From: Rhodoplanes tepidamans
Lineage (GTDB): Bacteria > Pseudomonadota > Alphaproteobacteria > Rhizobiales > Xanthobacteraceae
Reading direction: 5' to 3'
DNA length: 64,000 nucleotides
Assembly (NCBI RefSeq): GCF_030813915.1
Contig: NZ_JAUSUJ010000018.1
Span: 62,001 to 126,000 of the forward strand
How positions within the stretch are numbered: position 1 is the first letter of the stretch; each line of letters opens with the position of its first letter. A program made the position numbers and the translations under genes. Under the pieces are notes generated by a model. That model was not told the DNA's origin. It did not search any database and was given only the letters and a program-made list of their open reading frames with translations. Below, piece by piece: positions 41,365-49,886 of the stretch.

Positions 41365-43749
41365 CTACCGCGTCCGCGCCTCGACCAGCGCGCGCTCGGC
41401 GAGCGGCAGCCACTTCGCCTGCGCGGGCGTGAGCTTGCGCCGGCCGGCGAGCTCGCGGAGCGTCGCGACCACCACCCGGTAGCGCTCGACCGGATCGTCG
41501 CCGGCGCTGGCGAGCCGCCACTGCAGCACCGCCATCTCCCACTGCCACGCCGCATTGTCGGGATCGGCCGCGACGAGCTGCTCGGTCGCGGCGAGTGCCG
41601 CGCGCCAGCTCGCCAGCGCCTCCGCCCCCATCCGCCTGGCGGCCAGCGCGTCGCCGATCTTGCTCTGCGTCACCGCGACGTCGTGCCGGGCCGCCGGGCC
41701 CGGCTGCGCGGCGAGGAGCCGCTCGCGCGCCGCCAGCGCGGTTTGATAGGCGGCGAGCGCCTCGTCGGGCGCGCCCTTCGCCATCAGCACGTCGCCGATC
41801 CGCTCCTGCGACACCGGCAGGTCGCGCGGCCAGCGCGAGCCGCCGGGATCGCCGCCGGCGAGGCCCTGGCGCAGTGCCAGGCTCGCCCGGTAGGAGGCCA
41901 GCGCCTCGTCGAAGGCGCGCTGCGCCCTGAGCACGTCGCCGATGCGCTCGTAGGAGACCGACATGGCCCGGCGCGCCGCCGCATCGGCCCGCTCGGCGAC
42001 CGCGAGCTGCAGGGCGAGCCCGGCCCGGTAGCTGCCGAGGGCGTCCTCGCCGGCGCCCTGCGCCAGCTGCACGTCGCCGACCTTGTTGTAGAGGATCGAC
42101 AGGCCGCGCTGCCAGCCGGGGCCGGCGGCGGGATCGACCGCCGAGAGCCGCAGCGACAGCGCCGTGCGATAGCCCTTGAGCGCCTCGTCGGGGGCGTCGC
42201 GGACGACCAGCACGTCGCCGAGCCGCTCGTAGGCGACCGACAGGTCGCGCCGCGCCTCGGCACTCGAAGGATCGACCGCGAGCAGCGTCTCGCGGATGGT
42301 CAGCACGGTGCGGAACTGCTTGAGCGCATCGTCGGCCTCGCCGGCGGCGAGCAGCGCGTCGCCGAACGCGGTCGCGGCGCGCGACAGCTCGCGCTGGCGC
42401 GCGACGCTGGTCGGGTCGGCGCCGGCGAGCCGCTCGGCCGCGGCCAGCGCCGCGCGGGCGTTGGCGAGCGCGCGGTCCGTCGCGCCCTGGGCGAGCCGCA
42501 GCCGGACGGCATCGAGCCGCGCCGCGACGATCTCGCGCTGCACCTCGGCGTCCATGCCGCCCGGGAAGACGAGGCCGTCGAGCAGCGCCTCCGCCGCCGT
42601 GGTGCGGCTGCGGGCGGCGTCGGCGAGGCCGAGCGCGTCGCGCCGGCGCTCGAAGGCGATCAGCATGGCGGCGCGCCGCAGCTGCAGCCGCGGATCGTCG
42701 CCGCCGGCGGCCGCGAGGTCGCGCAGCGCCGCCTCGGCCGGCGCGACGATCCCGGCGACCACGGCCGGCGACGCGCCGAGCCGGTCGGCGGCGTCGACGG
42801 CGCGCAGCGTCGTCCCGGTGCCGGCCGCCAGCACCCTGTCGAGCAGCATCGGATCGTTCGGCAGCACGAAGCGCACCGCGGCGACCAGGCCGCCGACCAG
42901 GATCAGCAGCACGGCGGCGGCGGTGAGCCAGCCGCGCAGCCGGCGGCGGCCGCGCGTCGACCGCTCGGCCGGCCCGCGAAACTCGTCGAAGGAGAGCGCC
43001 AGCAGCGCGGCGGCGAGCCGCATCGTCACCTCGGTGCGCGGCAGGGTGCGGGCGTCGATCACCAGCGGCGCGACCGCGTCCTCCTCCTCGTCCGAGACGG
43101 TGCCGTCCACCTTGATTCGCCGGCGCAGGGCCGGCGGGCACAGCGTGCGCGGATCGGCGTCGGGCGCGCCGCCGACCAGCACGGCGACGACCCGGTCGCC
43201 GCGGCCGAGCCCCTTGTAGCGGCGCACCGCCTCGTCGACGGCCGCGTCGGTGGCGGCGGCGGGCGAACACAGCACCACCAGGAAGCGCGCGTCGACCAGC
43301 GCCGCGACCATGTCCTCCGGCAGGGTCGGCCGGGCCGGGGCGCGCAGGGCCGGCGGCTCGGGCGGGGCGGCCGGCCCCACGGGTGCGTCCGTCGAGGACA
43401 CCAGGGTCGGGCCGGCCACCGTCGCGGCCGCAGCCGGCGGCTCCGCGTCGGCCGCCGCGCCGGGCGCCGCCTCCGCGGCGGGCTCGGCCGGGGTCGGCGT
43501 CGCGGCGGCGGACGGCTCCGGAACAGCGGCGGGCTCCGGCTCGCCCGGGGCCACCGGGGGCGGCTCGGCGGCGAACCGGGCGAGCGGCCCGATCCGCTTC
43601 GGCACCGGGCCGTGCGCGGTCTCGCGGCCGACCAGCGCCCACGGCACCCGCATCTCCTCGAGGCTGCGCTGCAGCGTCCGGCCCCACGCCTCGTCGGCCG
43701 GGGCGTGGACCAGGAACGCTCGATATTTCGGGTGGACAGCCTGTGCCAC
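41365..43749 (-). CDS. TIR-like domain, transmembrane and TPR-repeat protein
   Basis: A 794-residue protein. Residues 5-40 (KYRAFLVHAPADEAWGRTLQRSLEEMRVPWAL) and ~145-245 (ALVDARFLVVLCSPAAATDAAVDEAV ... VVAVLVGG) together resemble a TIR_2 domain. It is split by a ~90-residue Pro/Ala/Glu-rich insert. The Glu in DEAVRRYKG aligns with the NADase-associated position of active TIR proteins. One transmembrane segment lies near 272-297 (GWLTAAAVLLILVGGLVAAVRFV). The rest (~430-790) holds repeated SYERIGDVL-A...ALASYRASLALR units, TPR-like, about 50 residues each. This layout suggests a membrane-anchored sensor or effector. A defence role is possible but unsupported by neighbours. Confidence 0.75.
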   Translation of the reverse strand: MAQAVHPKYRAFLVHAPADEAWGRTLQRSLEEMRVPWALVGRETAHGPVPKRIGPLARFAAEPPPVAPGEPEPAAVPEPSAAATPTPAEPAAEAAPGAAADAEPPAAAATVAGPTLVSSTDAPVGPAAPPEPPALRAPARPTLPEDMVAALVDARFLVVLCSPAAATDAAVDEAVRRYKGLGRGDRVVAVLVGGAPDADPRTLCPPALRRRIKVDGTVSDEEEDAVAPLVIDARTLPRTEVTMRLAAALLALSFDEFRGPAERSTRGRRRLRGWLTAAAVLLILVGGLVAAVRFVLPNDPMLLDRVLAAGTGTTLRAVDAADRLGASPAVVAGIVAPAEAALRDLAAAGGDDPRLQLRRAAMLIAFERRRDALGLADAARSRTTAAEALLDGLVFPGGMDAEVQREIVAARLDAVRLRLAQGATDRALANARAALAAAERLAGADPTSVARQRELSRAATAFGDALLAAGEADDALKQFRTVLTIRETLLAVDPSSAEARRDLSVAYERLGDVLVVRDAPDEALKGYRTALSLRLSAVDPAAGPGWQRGLSILYNKVGDVQLAQGAGEDALGSYRAGLALQLAVAERADAAARRAMSVSYERIGDVLRAQRAFDEALASYRASLALRQGLAGGDPGGSRWPRDLPVSQERIGDVLMAKGAPDEALAAYQTALAARERLLAAQPGPAARHDVAVTQSKIGDALAARRMGAEALASWRAALAATEQLVAADPDNAAWQWEMAVLQWRLASAGDDPVERYRVVVATLRELAGRRKLTPAQAKWLPLAERALVEARTR

Positions 43750-44052
43750 GATCCCCTCCCCCGGTCTCGTCGTCCCGTCGCCGCCACGACGGGGTGGTTA
43801 TCGCACCGCCCCGGAGCCTATGGGCAAGAATTTGGCCCTCGCGTGTCGATGCTGCGTCCGGAGCGGCGCCCCGAATGCAGGAACGCGCCCGATTCCAACA
43901 GGAATCGGACGCGCCCCGCGCCAGTGTAGTCGGGATGGACGAGTGGTCGGGCGAGCGGTGGGCAGTCCCTCCGGGGTTGGCGCCGTCCGGCGGACGGCGC
44001 GGAGCACGACCCCGGCGGCGCGATTCGGCCGCCGGATCGGATCAGGTATCGA
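43750..44052. other. Intergenic region between TIR-like gene and L,D-transpeptidase gene
   Basis: No gene seen. It contains a hairpin at 43885-43912 and is otherwise without recognised elements. The promoter of the TIR-like gene should lie at the left end. Confidence 0.4.
43885..43912 (-). terminator. Hairpin downstream of the L,D-transpeptidase gene
   Basis: CCGATTCC and GGAATCGG flank an AACA loop, with further GCG/CGC pairs outside. It lies about 140 bp after the minus-strand stop at 44053. No U-tract, so terminator status is tentative. Confidence 0.4.
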
Positions 44053-44796
44053 TCAGATCACGACGACCCTGGCGCCGACCTTCACCCGCTCGTAGAGGTC
44101 GATGACGTCCTCGTTGCGCATGCGGATGCAGCCGGACGACACCTGGGTGCCGATCGTCCAGGGCTCGTTGGAGCCGTGGATGCGGTAGAGCGTGTCGCCG
44201 AGATAGAGGGCGCGGGCGCCGAGCGGGTTCTCCGGGCCGCCGGGCATGAAGCTCGGCAGGCTGGGCTGCCGGCGCAGCATCTCCTCGGGCGGCCGCCAGT
44301 CCGGCCATTCCTTCTTGCCGGTGATCGTGTGGGCGCCCGACCAGGTGAAGCCGGGGCGGCCGACCCCGACGCCGTAGCGCATCGCCCGGCCGTTGCCCTC
44401 GACCAGGTAGAGATAGAAGTTGCGGGTATCGACCACGATGGTGCCGGCCGGCTCGCTGCCGTCATAGGCGACCCGCTGGGGCCGGAAGCGCGGATCGACG
44501 GCGTTGCGGCCGAGCTCGCTCGGATCGATGCCGGCGTAGCGGCCGCCGCCATACGCGGCCGGCTCCTGCGCCTGATAGCCGCGCGCGCGCATCTCGGGCG
44601 CTTCGCCGCCGCCGAAGATGGCCTCGACGAAGCCGCCGCCGAGCGACCCCCGCCGCACCGGCGCCTGGACGGCGGTCTGCGGCACCACATAGCTCCGGCC
44701 GGAGATTCCGTAGGAGCCGCTCCCCCAGGTCTGGGCGGCGGCCGGCGGGCCGGACAGCGCGGTCGCGGCCAGGGCGCAAAGAAGAACGCGGTACAT
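44053..44796 (-). CDS. L,D-transpeptidase (YkuD domain), exported
   Basis: A 247-residue protein with a Sec signal (MYRVLLCALAATALSGPPAAAQ). A Gly-rich linker precedes a C-terminal YkuD domain from about residue 110 (AGTIVVDTRNFYLYLVEGNGRAMRYGVGVGR). The catalytic motif is IHGSNEPWTIGTQVSSGCIRMRNEDVIDLYERV, with His and the nucleophilic Cys of S-x-G-C-I-R. These enzymes form 3-3 peptidoglycan cross-links or attach proteins to the wall and resist most beta-lactams. The upstream GTG five codons earlier is less likely. It is divergent from cheZ; the shared region contains a 15-bp inverted repeat pair. Confidence 0.92.
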   Translation of the reverse strand: MYRVLLCALAATALSGPPAAAQTWGSGSYGISGRSYVVPQTAVQAPVRRGSLGGGFVEAIFGGGEAPEMRARGYQAQEPAAYGGGRYAGIDPSELGRNAVDPRFRPQRVAYDGSEPAGTIVVDTRNFYLYLVEGNGRAMRYGVGVGRPGFTWSGAHTITGKKEWPDWRPPEEMLRRQPSLPSFMPGGPENPLGARALYLGDTLYRIHGSNEPWTIGTQVSSGCIRMRNEDVIDLYERVKVGARVVVI

Positions 44797-44825
44797 GACG
44801 GGGCTCTGCACTCGTTACACGTTGA

Positions 44826-44960
44826 ACGGTTCGGACACCAAACCTTGGTGCATTTCGAGTAAAAACCCGAAATGGCGACCAAGTCGTAAAAACGAGCCCG
44901 CGCGGATTTACTGTAACGGCATGATCGATTCAATTCGAACGACTATGGTGTCCGAACCGT
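44826..44960. repeat. 15-bp perfect inverted repeat pair in the divergent promoter region
   Basis: ACGGTTCGGACACCA at 44826-44840 and its exact complement TGGTGTCCGAACCGT at 44946-44960, centre to centre about 120 bp. The spacing suits two binding sites of one regulator, one for each divergent gene, or DNA looping. Confidence 0.65.
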
Positions 44961-44979
44961 AAACGCGGCATCGACGTGG

Positions 44980-44995
44980 TTTACGGATGGTTAAC
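44980..44995 (+). promoter_or_regulatory. Candidate CtrA-binding site upstream of cheZ
   Basis: TTTA-CGGATGG-TTAAC matches the CtrA consensus TTAA-N7-TTAAC at all but one base. CtrA controls motility and chemotaxis genes in many Alphaproteobacteria, so the location before cheZ is sensible. Confidence 0.45.
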
Positions 44996-45156
44996 AAGAA
45001 ATCATCGTGGTTAATACGAGGTCAACGGCCTCGAACATGGTGAACGGATCGTCACCTGCGCCCGCGGCACCGCCGGACCGCACGACAGCGGTGAAACCGC
45101 TCGTTAAAGAATGGTCCGGTAGAAGGATAAAGAACGTCTCGAATTGCGAACTCTCC

Positions 45157-45918
45157 ATGCAGCCGCGCAAACAATTCCGCATCGAGCAGGTCCGCCCCAT
45201 CGCGGAGATCGCAGCCGGCCTCACCGGCGGCGAGACCGATGGGGTACCGCCGGCCTCGGCCAACGACGCCGACGCGGCGTTGCGTCACCTCGAGGTGATC
45301 ACCGAGATCCGCGGCGTGCGCACCCTGATCGAGGGCCGCGCCGCCGAGGCGCAACACGCGCTGGAGAGGCTGCAGGCGCAGTTCAACGAGTTCCACAAGC
45401 TCAAGGCCGAGCTCGACGTGATCAGCGACGCGATCGTCGAGACCAAGCGCGAGCTGGCGACGATCCACGTGACCGGCTTCAACGGCCAGGACATGTCGCG
45501 GGTGGCGAACGAGCTCGACGCCGTGGTCGAGGACACCGAGCGCGCCACCCAGGCGATCCTCGGCGCCGTCGAGGAGATCGACACGCGGGCCGACAGGCTC
45601 GCCGCCTCGGTGACGGCGGCAGCCGACCAGGCGACCGCCCGCGAGATCCAGGACTGCGTCGTCCGCATCTTCGAGTCGTGCAACTTCCAGGACCTCACCG
45701 GACAGCGGATCAGCAAGGTGGTGTCGGCCCTCAAGTTCATCGAGGACCACATCCGCCGCATGGAGGAGATCTGGGGCGGCATCGAGTCGTTCGGCGAGTA
45801 CGTCCCCGAGGTCGCCGCGCCCGAGATCCCCGAGGAGGACAAGCTCCTCAACGGCCCGAAGCTCGAAGGCGACGCCGGCCACGTCTCCCAGAACGACATC
45901 GACGCGCTGTTCGACTGA
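45157..45918 (+). CDS. cheZ: CheZ-family protein phosphatase (chemotaxis)
   Basis: A 253-residue protein from the ATG at 45157 (MQPRKQFRIEQV), the typical alphaproteobacterial CheZ start; earlier in-frame GTG/ATG codons add an unrelated 50 residues. The long helical hairpin spans about 45-200. The active-site helix is IFESCNFQDLTGQRISKVVSALKFIE, where Asp and Gln of F-Q-D-L-T-G-Q-R correspond to the CheY-P dephosphorylation pair. The protein ends with VSQNDIDALFD. That tail resembles the CheY-binding peptide of FliM (L-S-Q-x-E-I-D-A-L-L) and fits the CheY-anchoring role of CheZ C-termini. No other che or fli gene is adjacent. Confidence 0.88.
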   Translation: MQPRKQFRIEQVRPIAEIAAGLTGGETDGVPPASANDADAALRHLEVITEIRGVRTLIEGRAAEAQHALERLQAQFNEFHKLKAELDVISDAIVETKRELATIHVTGFNGQDMSRVANELDAVVEDTERATQAILGAVEEIDTRADRLAASVTAAADQATAREIQDCVVRIFESCNFQDLTGQRISKVVSALKFIEDHIRRMEEIWGGIESFGEYVPEVAAPEIPEEDKLLNGPKLEGDAGHVSQNDIDALFD

Positions 45919-45939
45919 GCCGCGGCGCGCCCGCGATCC

Positions 45940-47148
45940 TCAAACCGGCCTCCGCACCAGCACGAAGCAGGCGAGCGCCACCGCCGCGAAGACGGCGACC
46001 AGCGTGAGCGCCGCCATGTCGGAGCCGCGCTCGGCCGCCACCGCGACGACCAGCGGCGCCGCCGCCTGCATGGCGAGCCACGGCGCCGCGAGGCGCCCGA
46101 TCACCGTGCCGATGCCGGCGGGTCCGAACAGCGCGAGCGGCACGGTGCCGCGGGCGATGGTGACGAGGCCGTTGCTCGCCCCGAACATCACGTAGAAGGC
46201 CGCCGCCGCCGCGACCGACACGCCGGCGGTGCCGATCAGCACGAAGGCCGCGACCATCAGGGCGATGGCGAAGCGCGCCAGCGACAGTGGGTGCTCGCGC
46301 GCCCCGAAGGCGAACTCGGTGACCCGCGCCAGCACCTGGCACGGCCCGAACAGCATGCCGATCAGGACCGCCGTCGCGGCGTCGATGCCGCCGCGCTGCA
46401 GGATGGCGATCAGATGCGCCGACAGGGCCGAGGGCACGAAGGCATAGGCGGCGAATCCCGCCATCACCAGCAGGAACGGGCGTCCGCTCGGGGCGTAGAC
46501 CGCGGCCGGCGCGGCGGCCGCCGCCCTGGCCGGCGCCGGCGCCGGAGCGGCCGGCTGCCGCGGCAGCGCGAAGGCGTGCAGCGGCGCCGCCACGCCGGCG
46601 AGCAGCGCCGCGTAGACGATCAGGCAGCCCTGCCAGCCGAGCCCGTCGCACAGGGCCCGGGTGGCCGGCCAGCTCACCGTCGAAGCGAGCCCGCCGACGA
46701 AGGTCAGCAGCGTGATCGGCCGCCGCGCCGCGGCGCCGAACAGCCGCCCGAGCGTCGCGAAGGCGGGATCGTAGAGCGACGCCGCCATGGCGACCCCGAC
46801 CACGGTCCAGGCCGCCAGATAGGCGGCCGGATGCTGCGCGACCGCGAGCGCCACGAGCCCCAGCGCGCCGAGGAGAGACCCGGCCGTCATGGCGACATGG
46901 CCGCCGCGGCGATCGATCACCCGACCGACCAGCGGCGCGACGGCCCCGCCCGCGAGCAGCGCCGCCGAGAACCCGGCCATGGCGAAGGACAGCGACCAGC
47001 CGCGCTCGGCGGCGATCAGCGGAACGGTGAGGACGGGCGGATAGAACAGCGCTCCCCAGGCCAGCACCTGGGTGACGCCGAGCACCGGCAGGGCCCGCCA
47101 CGGCCCCTCGACGAGCGGCCCGGCCAGACGCGTGCGGATGTCGGGCAT
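45940..47148 (-). CDS. MFS transporter
   Basis: A 402-residue major facilitator protein with twelve hydrophobic segments and a central cytoplasmic Pro/Ala linker at ~203-225 (RQPAAPAPAPARAAAA). The loop between helices 2 and 3 has PLVGRVIDRRGGHVAMTAG, the MFS motif A. Substrate is unknown; the layout resembles monocarboxylate or small-drug exporters of the YbfB/UhpC sort. The ribosome site AGGGGG just before the ATG falls within a triple 14-bp direct repeat (47151-47191). Confidence 0.85.
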   Translation of the reverse strand: MPDIRTRLAGPLVEGPWRALPVLGVTQVLAWGALFYPPVLTVPLIAAERGWSLSFAMAGFSAALLAGGAVAPLVGRVIDRRGGHVAMTAGSLLGALGLVALAVAQHPAAYLAAWTVVGVAMAASLYDPAFATLGRLFGAAARRPITLLTFVGGLASTVSWPATRALCDGLGWQGCLIVYAALLAGVAAPLHAFALPRQPAAPAPAPARAAAAAPAAVYAPSGRPFLLVMAGFAAYAFVPSALSAHLIAILQRGGIDAATAVLIGMLFGPCQVLARVTEFAFGAREHPLSLARFAIALMVAAFVLIGTAGVSVAAAAAFYVMFGASNGLVTIARGTVPLALFGPAGIGTVIGRLAAPWLAMQAAAPLVVAVAAERGSDMAALTLVAVFAAVALACFVLVRRPV

Positions 47149-47150
47149 GC

Positions 47151-47191
47151 CCCCTGCGTCGCCTCCCCTGCGTCGCCTCCCCTGCGTCGCT
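47151..47191. repeat. Tandem repeat, 14 bp x 3, spanning the ribosome-binding region of the MFS gene
   Basis: CCCCTGCGTCGCCT occurs three times head to tail (the last copy one base short and changed at the end). On the minus strand each unit reads AGGCGACGCAGGGG, so the copy nearest the ATG supplies the Shine-Dalgarno. Repeat-number changes would shift upstream sequence but keep that site. Confidence 0.7.
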
Positions 47192-47315
47192 CGCGGCCGT
47201 GCACGCCGCGGCGAAAGGGCGAGGCTCGCCCGCCATCCGCTTCCGTGCTAGCCCTAATGGAAAGGATCGGCCTTCACAACGATCCGCAAGAACGATCCAC
47301 CAAGGGAGGAAGACC

Positions 47316-48311
47316 ATGAACGCTCGACGGCGTGCGCTCGCCGTGCTGTCCGGACTCGCCGGCACGGCCCTTCTCGCTCTCTCCATGGTGTCCGGCGCGA
47401 CCGCGCAGGATTATCCGGCCCGACCGGTGCGGCTCGTCGTGCCGTTCGGAGCCGGCGGCCCGGCCGACGTGTTCGCGCGCGTGCTGGCCCAGCACCTGTC
47501 CGACGCGACGAAGCAGTCCTTCGTGGTGGAGAACCGGCCCGGCGCCGGCTCGATCATCGGCACCGACATGGTCGCGAAGTCGGCCCCCGACGGCTACACG
47601 CTGCTCGTCATGTCGAACACCCACACGACCAACGAGTCGCTGATCGCCAACAAGCCGTTCGAGCTGATGCGCGACTTCGTCGCGGTGGCGCCGATCAACT
47701 CCTCCGACCTTCTGATGGTGGTGCATCCGTCGGTGCCGGCCAAGACGCTGCCGGAGTTCGTCGCGCTGGCCAAGGCGCAGCCGGGCGGGCTCAACTACGC
47801 CTCCTCGGGGCCGGGCACGCCGTATCACATGGCCGGCGAGCTGTTCAAGGCGATGAGCGGCACCACCATCGTGCACGTGCCGCACAAGGCGTCGGGCGAG
47901 GCGCGCAACGCCGTGATGGGCGGCCACGTCCAGATGATGTTCGACGCCATCACGACGATGCGCACCACTGCCGAGGGCGGCCAGGTGCGCGCGCTGGCGA
48001 CCACCGGCACCAAGCGTTCCGCGCTGATGGCCGACGTGCCGACCGTCGCCGAGGCCGGCGTGCCGGGCTACGAGGCGACCATCTGGCTCGGCATCATGGC
48101 GCCGGCGGGCACGCCGGCCGCGATCGTCGATCGGCTCAACGCGGCGGTGCGCGAGGTGATCGCCAGGCCCGAGATACGCGAGGCGTGGAGCCGCCAGGGC
48201 GCCGTGCCGATGGAGATGAGCCCGAAGGACTTCGACGCGTTCCTGCGCGCCGACATCGACAAGTGGGCGAACATCGTCAGGATCTCGGGCGCCGGCGCCA
48301 AGTCGCAGTGA
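47316..48311 (+). CDS. Bug/TctC-family periplasmic substrate-binding protein, orphan
   Basis: A 331-residue receptor with GGGAGGA before the ATG and a Sec signal ([28 protein letters not shown], cleavage near 30). Family markers are [41 protein letters not shown] and [12 protein letters not shown]. The C-terminal half includes [21 protein letters not shown]. Ligand unknown; likely a carboxylate. As with the gene at 3275, no permease gene is adjacent. It is divergent from the MFS gene. Confidence 0.9.
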   Translation: MNARRRALAVLSGLAGTALLALSMVSGATAQDYPARPVRLVVPFGAGGPADVFARVLAQHLSDATKQSFVVENRPGAGSIIGTDMVAKSAPDGYTLLVMSNTHTTNESLIANKPFELMRDFVAVAPINSSDLLMVVHPSVPAKTLPEFVALAKAQPGGLNYASSGPGTPYHMAGELFKAMSGTTIVHVPHKASGEARNAVMGGHVQMMFDAITTMRTTAEGGQVRALATTGTKRSALMADVPTVAEAGVPGYEATIWLGIMAPAGTPAAIVDRLNAAVREVIARPEIREAWSRQGAVPMEMSPKDFDAFLRADIDKWANIVRISGAGAKSQ

Positions 48312-48417
48312 TTGCGCCGTGACGGCGACGGGCCGAGGCGGCGGAACACGTGCATCGACGTGATCACGCCGCTTCGGTAGCTGCGCAGCCGTGGCGTCCC
48401 CGCGGGTCCGGGCCGCC

Positions 48418-48852
48418 CTACCCCAGCCGCTTCATCATGACCGTGTCGGCGCCGGGCGGAAGGCTCTTGACGATGTCCGCCGGCACCGCGTCGGGCCGGC
48501 ACGGCAGGTAGCCGCGCTCGGCGAAGAAGGGCGCCTCGCCGCCGACCGCGACCCACAGGGCGCGGCAGCCGAGCGCCACGGTCTCGCCCTCGAGCGCGTC
48601 GGCGATGGCGCCGCCGAGGCCGCGATGGCGCAGCATCGGCAGGGTGACGATGCGCAGCAGCCCGTCGTCGCCGTGCACCTCGATGCCGCCGAAGCCGATC
48701 GGCACGTCGTTCTCCTCGAAGCGCCAGAACCAGCGCCCGGGCGCGTCGATGTCGTCGTGCGGCAGGCCGGCGCCCTTGAGCGCCGTCTTCAGGGCGTCGC
48801 GCTCGAACGGGGCCAGCGGCAGCCAGAGGAGTTTGGGATGCCCGGCATTCAT
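48418..48852 (-). CDS. GNAT N-acetyltransferase, ArsN2-like
   Basis: A 144-residue GNAT. The acetyl-CoA motif is LPMLRHRGLGGAIADALE (Q/R-x-x-G-x-G/A form). The order WFWRFEENDVPIGFGGIEVHG, LLRIVTLPML and PFFAERGYLPCRPDAVPADI resembles ArsN2 proteins, which acetylate the arsenical antibiotic arsinothricin. Similar proteins without arsenic context are common, and no ars genes are nearby, so the function is uncertain. The upstream lipoprotein gene ends 13 bp away on the same strand, so they are probably co-transcribed. Confidence 0.7.
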   Translation of the reverse strand: MNAGHPKLLWLPLAPFERDALKTALKGAGLPHDDIDAPGRWFWRFEENDVPIGFGGIEVHGDDGLLRIVTLPMLRHRGLGGAIADALEGETVALGCRALWVAVGGEAPFFAERGYLPCRPDAVPADIVKSLPPGADTVMMKRLG

Positions 48853-48865
48853 GCGGGCCTCGTGA

Positions 48866-49423
48866 TCAGCGTACCGCGCCGGGTGCCGGAGCCGGGCGCG
48901 GCCGGCGTGACGCGGTCCCCTCGGCGCCGCAGCGGACCAGCAGCATGTTGCCGTAGCGGCCGGCGACCTCCGGATCGACCCAGCGCAGCACCAGCACGCG
49001 GCCGTCGAACGACACGACCTCGCGATCGTCGCTGTCGGGCGCCGGCGGATTCGGGCCGATATAGGTCTTTCCGTCCGCCCCGGCCTTGAGCAGCATGTCC
49101 TGCACCTGCGGGCTGTCGTGGCCCAGCATGGCGACGCCGACCGAGCTGCGGTTGATGATGTAGGGATTGCTGCACGCCTCGCGGGCCTTGCCCTCGGTGC
49201 GGGCGCGATCCTCCGGCCGGTGGAAGGCCGAATAGCCCCAGCGGCCGACGATCTCGTCGGGACGGAGACTGGCGGGCGGCGCCGCGGCGACCGGCGGGGG
49301 ACCCGGCTCGGGCGCCGAGCCGCCGCCCGAAAACGACGGCAGCGTGCTCGCACAGCCGGCGAGCGACGTCAGGGCGGCGACAGCCGTCAATACGCGCGCC
49401 GCGCCCCGGAACGAAACCACCAT
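48866..49423 (-). CDS. Hypothetical lipoprotein
   Basis: A 185-residue protein with a lipoprotein signal: VSFRGAARVLTAVAALTSLAGCAS, lipobox L-A-G-C with Cys near residue 24. A Pro/Ala/Gly-rich linker follows, then a ~110-residue domain (DEIVGRWGYSAFHRPEDRAR ... ACSNPYIINRSSVGVAMLGHD ... REVVSFDGRVLVLRWVDPEV) that I do not recognise. The ATG at 49423 has GGAG at good spacing; an ATG five codons upstream (49438) is also possible. It should be anchored to the inner or outer membrane facing the periplasm. Confidence 0.65.
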   Translation of the reverse strand: MVVSFRGAARVLTAVAALTSLAGCASTLPSFSGGGSAPEPGPPPVAAAPPASLRPDEIVGRWGYSAFHRPEDRARTEGKAREACSNPYIINRSSVGVAMLGHDSPQVQDMLLKAGADGKTYIGPNPPAPDSDDREVVSFDGRVLVLRWVDPEVAGRYGNMLLVRCGAEGTASRRPRPAPAPGAVR

Positions 49424-49886
49424 GACGATCTCCGACATCGATGCCCCACTCTGATCGGCGGAAGGCCTTGGCGCAAGAGCGTTTCATACCTCCGTCGCGG
49501 CCGAATGTCCGGGCGGCGACGGCACCTTCGGGCAGGCGGGAAGGCGCGTCACCTAGACCGGGCGAGATGGGCGTTTCGATGACGCGGCGCGGATCTCGAC
49601 GCCACGGGCACGCGGCACCGCCGTGGCATGCGGGGCGCGCAAAGCCTGCACGGAACCGCACGGTCGCCGGCCCGGGGCGGCACGACCGGAAGAGGTGAGC
49701 AGAACGTTTCGGCGGGGGCGCGGGTTGCCCCGTCGTACGGCCGGCGCGTCCGGTCCGTGCCGGCGGACCGCGGTGTCCGACCCGGAGCGACGTCGGCCCG
49801 CGCCGACGGAGCAGTCGCGTCCGGGAGACGGAGCAGAGCCGCACCGCCAGAAACGCACTCCAGAAACCACCTCCAGGAGAAAACGC
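49424..49886. other. Divergent intergenic region, lipoprotein / peptidoglycan-binding protein
   Basis: No gene is convincing. It is GC-rich without recognised REP elements, apart from a short GCGTTTCGATGACGCG motif near 49570 that also occurs near 28105 before the SDR gene. CCAGGAG lies upstream of the ATG at 49887. Confidence 0.4.

Larger units (their letters stand above)
44797..45156. other. AT-rich divergent promoter region, L,D-transpeptidase / cheZ
   Basis: Notably less GC-rich than the rest of the window. It contains the inverted pair at 44826-44840 and 44946-44960 and a CtrA-like box at 44980-44995. An upstream GTG at 45007 is in frame with cheZ, but the added N-terminus lacks family similarity, so the region is treated as non-coding. 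Confidence 0.55.

Noticed and set aside
45007..45156. Upstream GTG or ATG start for cheZ giving 50 more residues
   Set aside because: The added residues have no CheZ similarity, cover the AT-rich promoter region and the family N-terminus begins at 45157.
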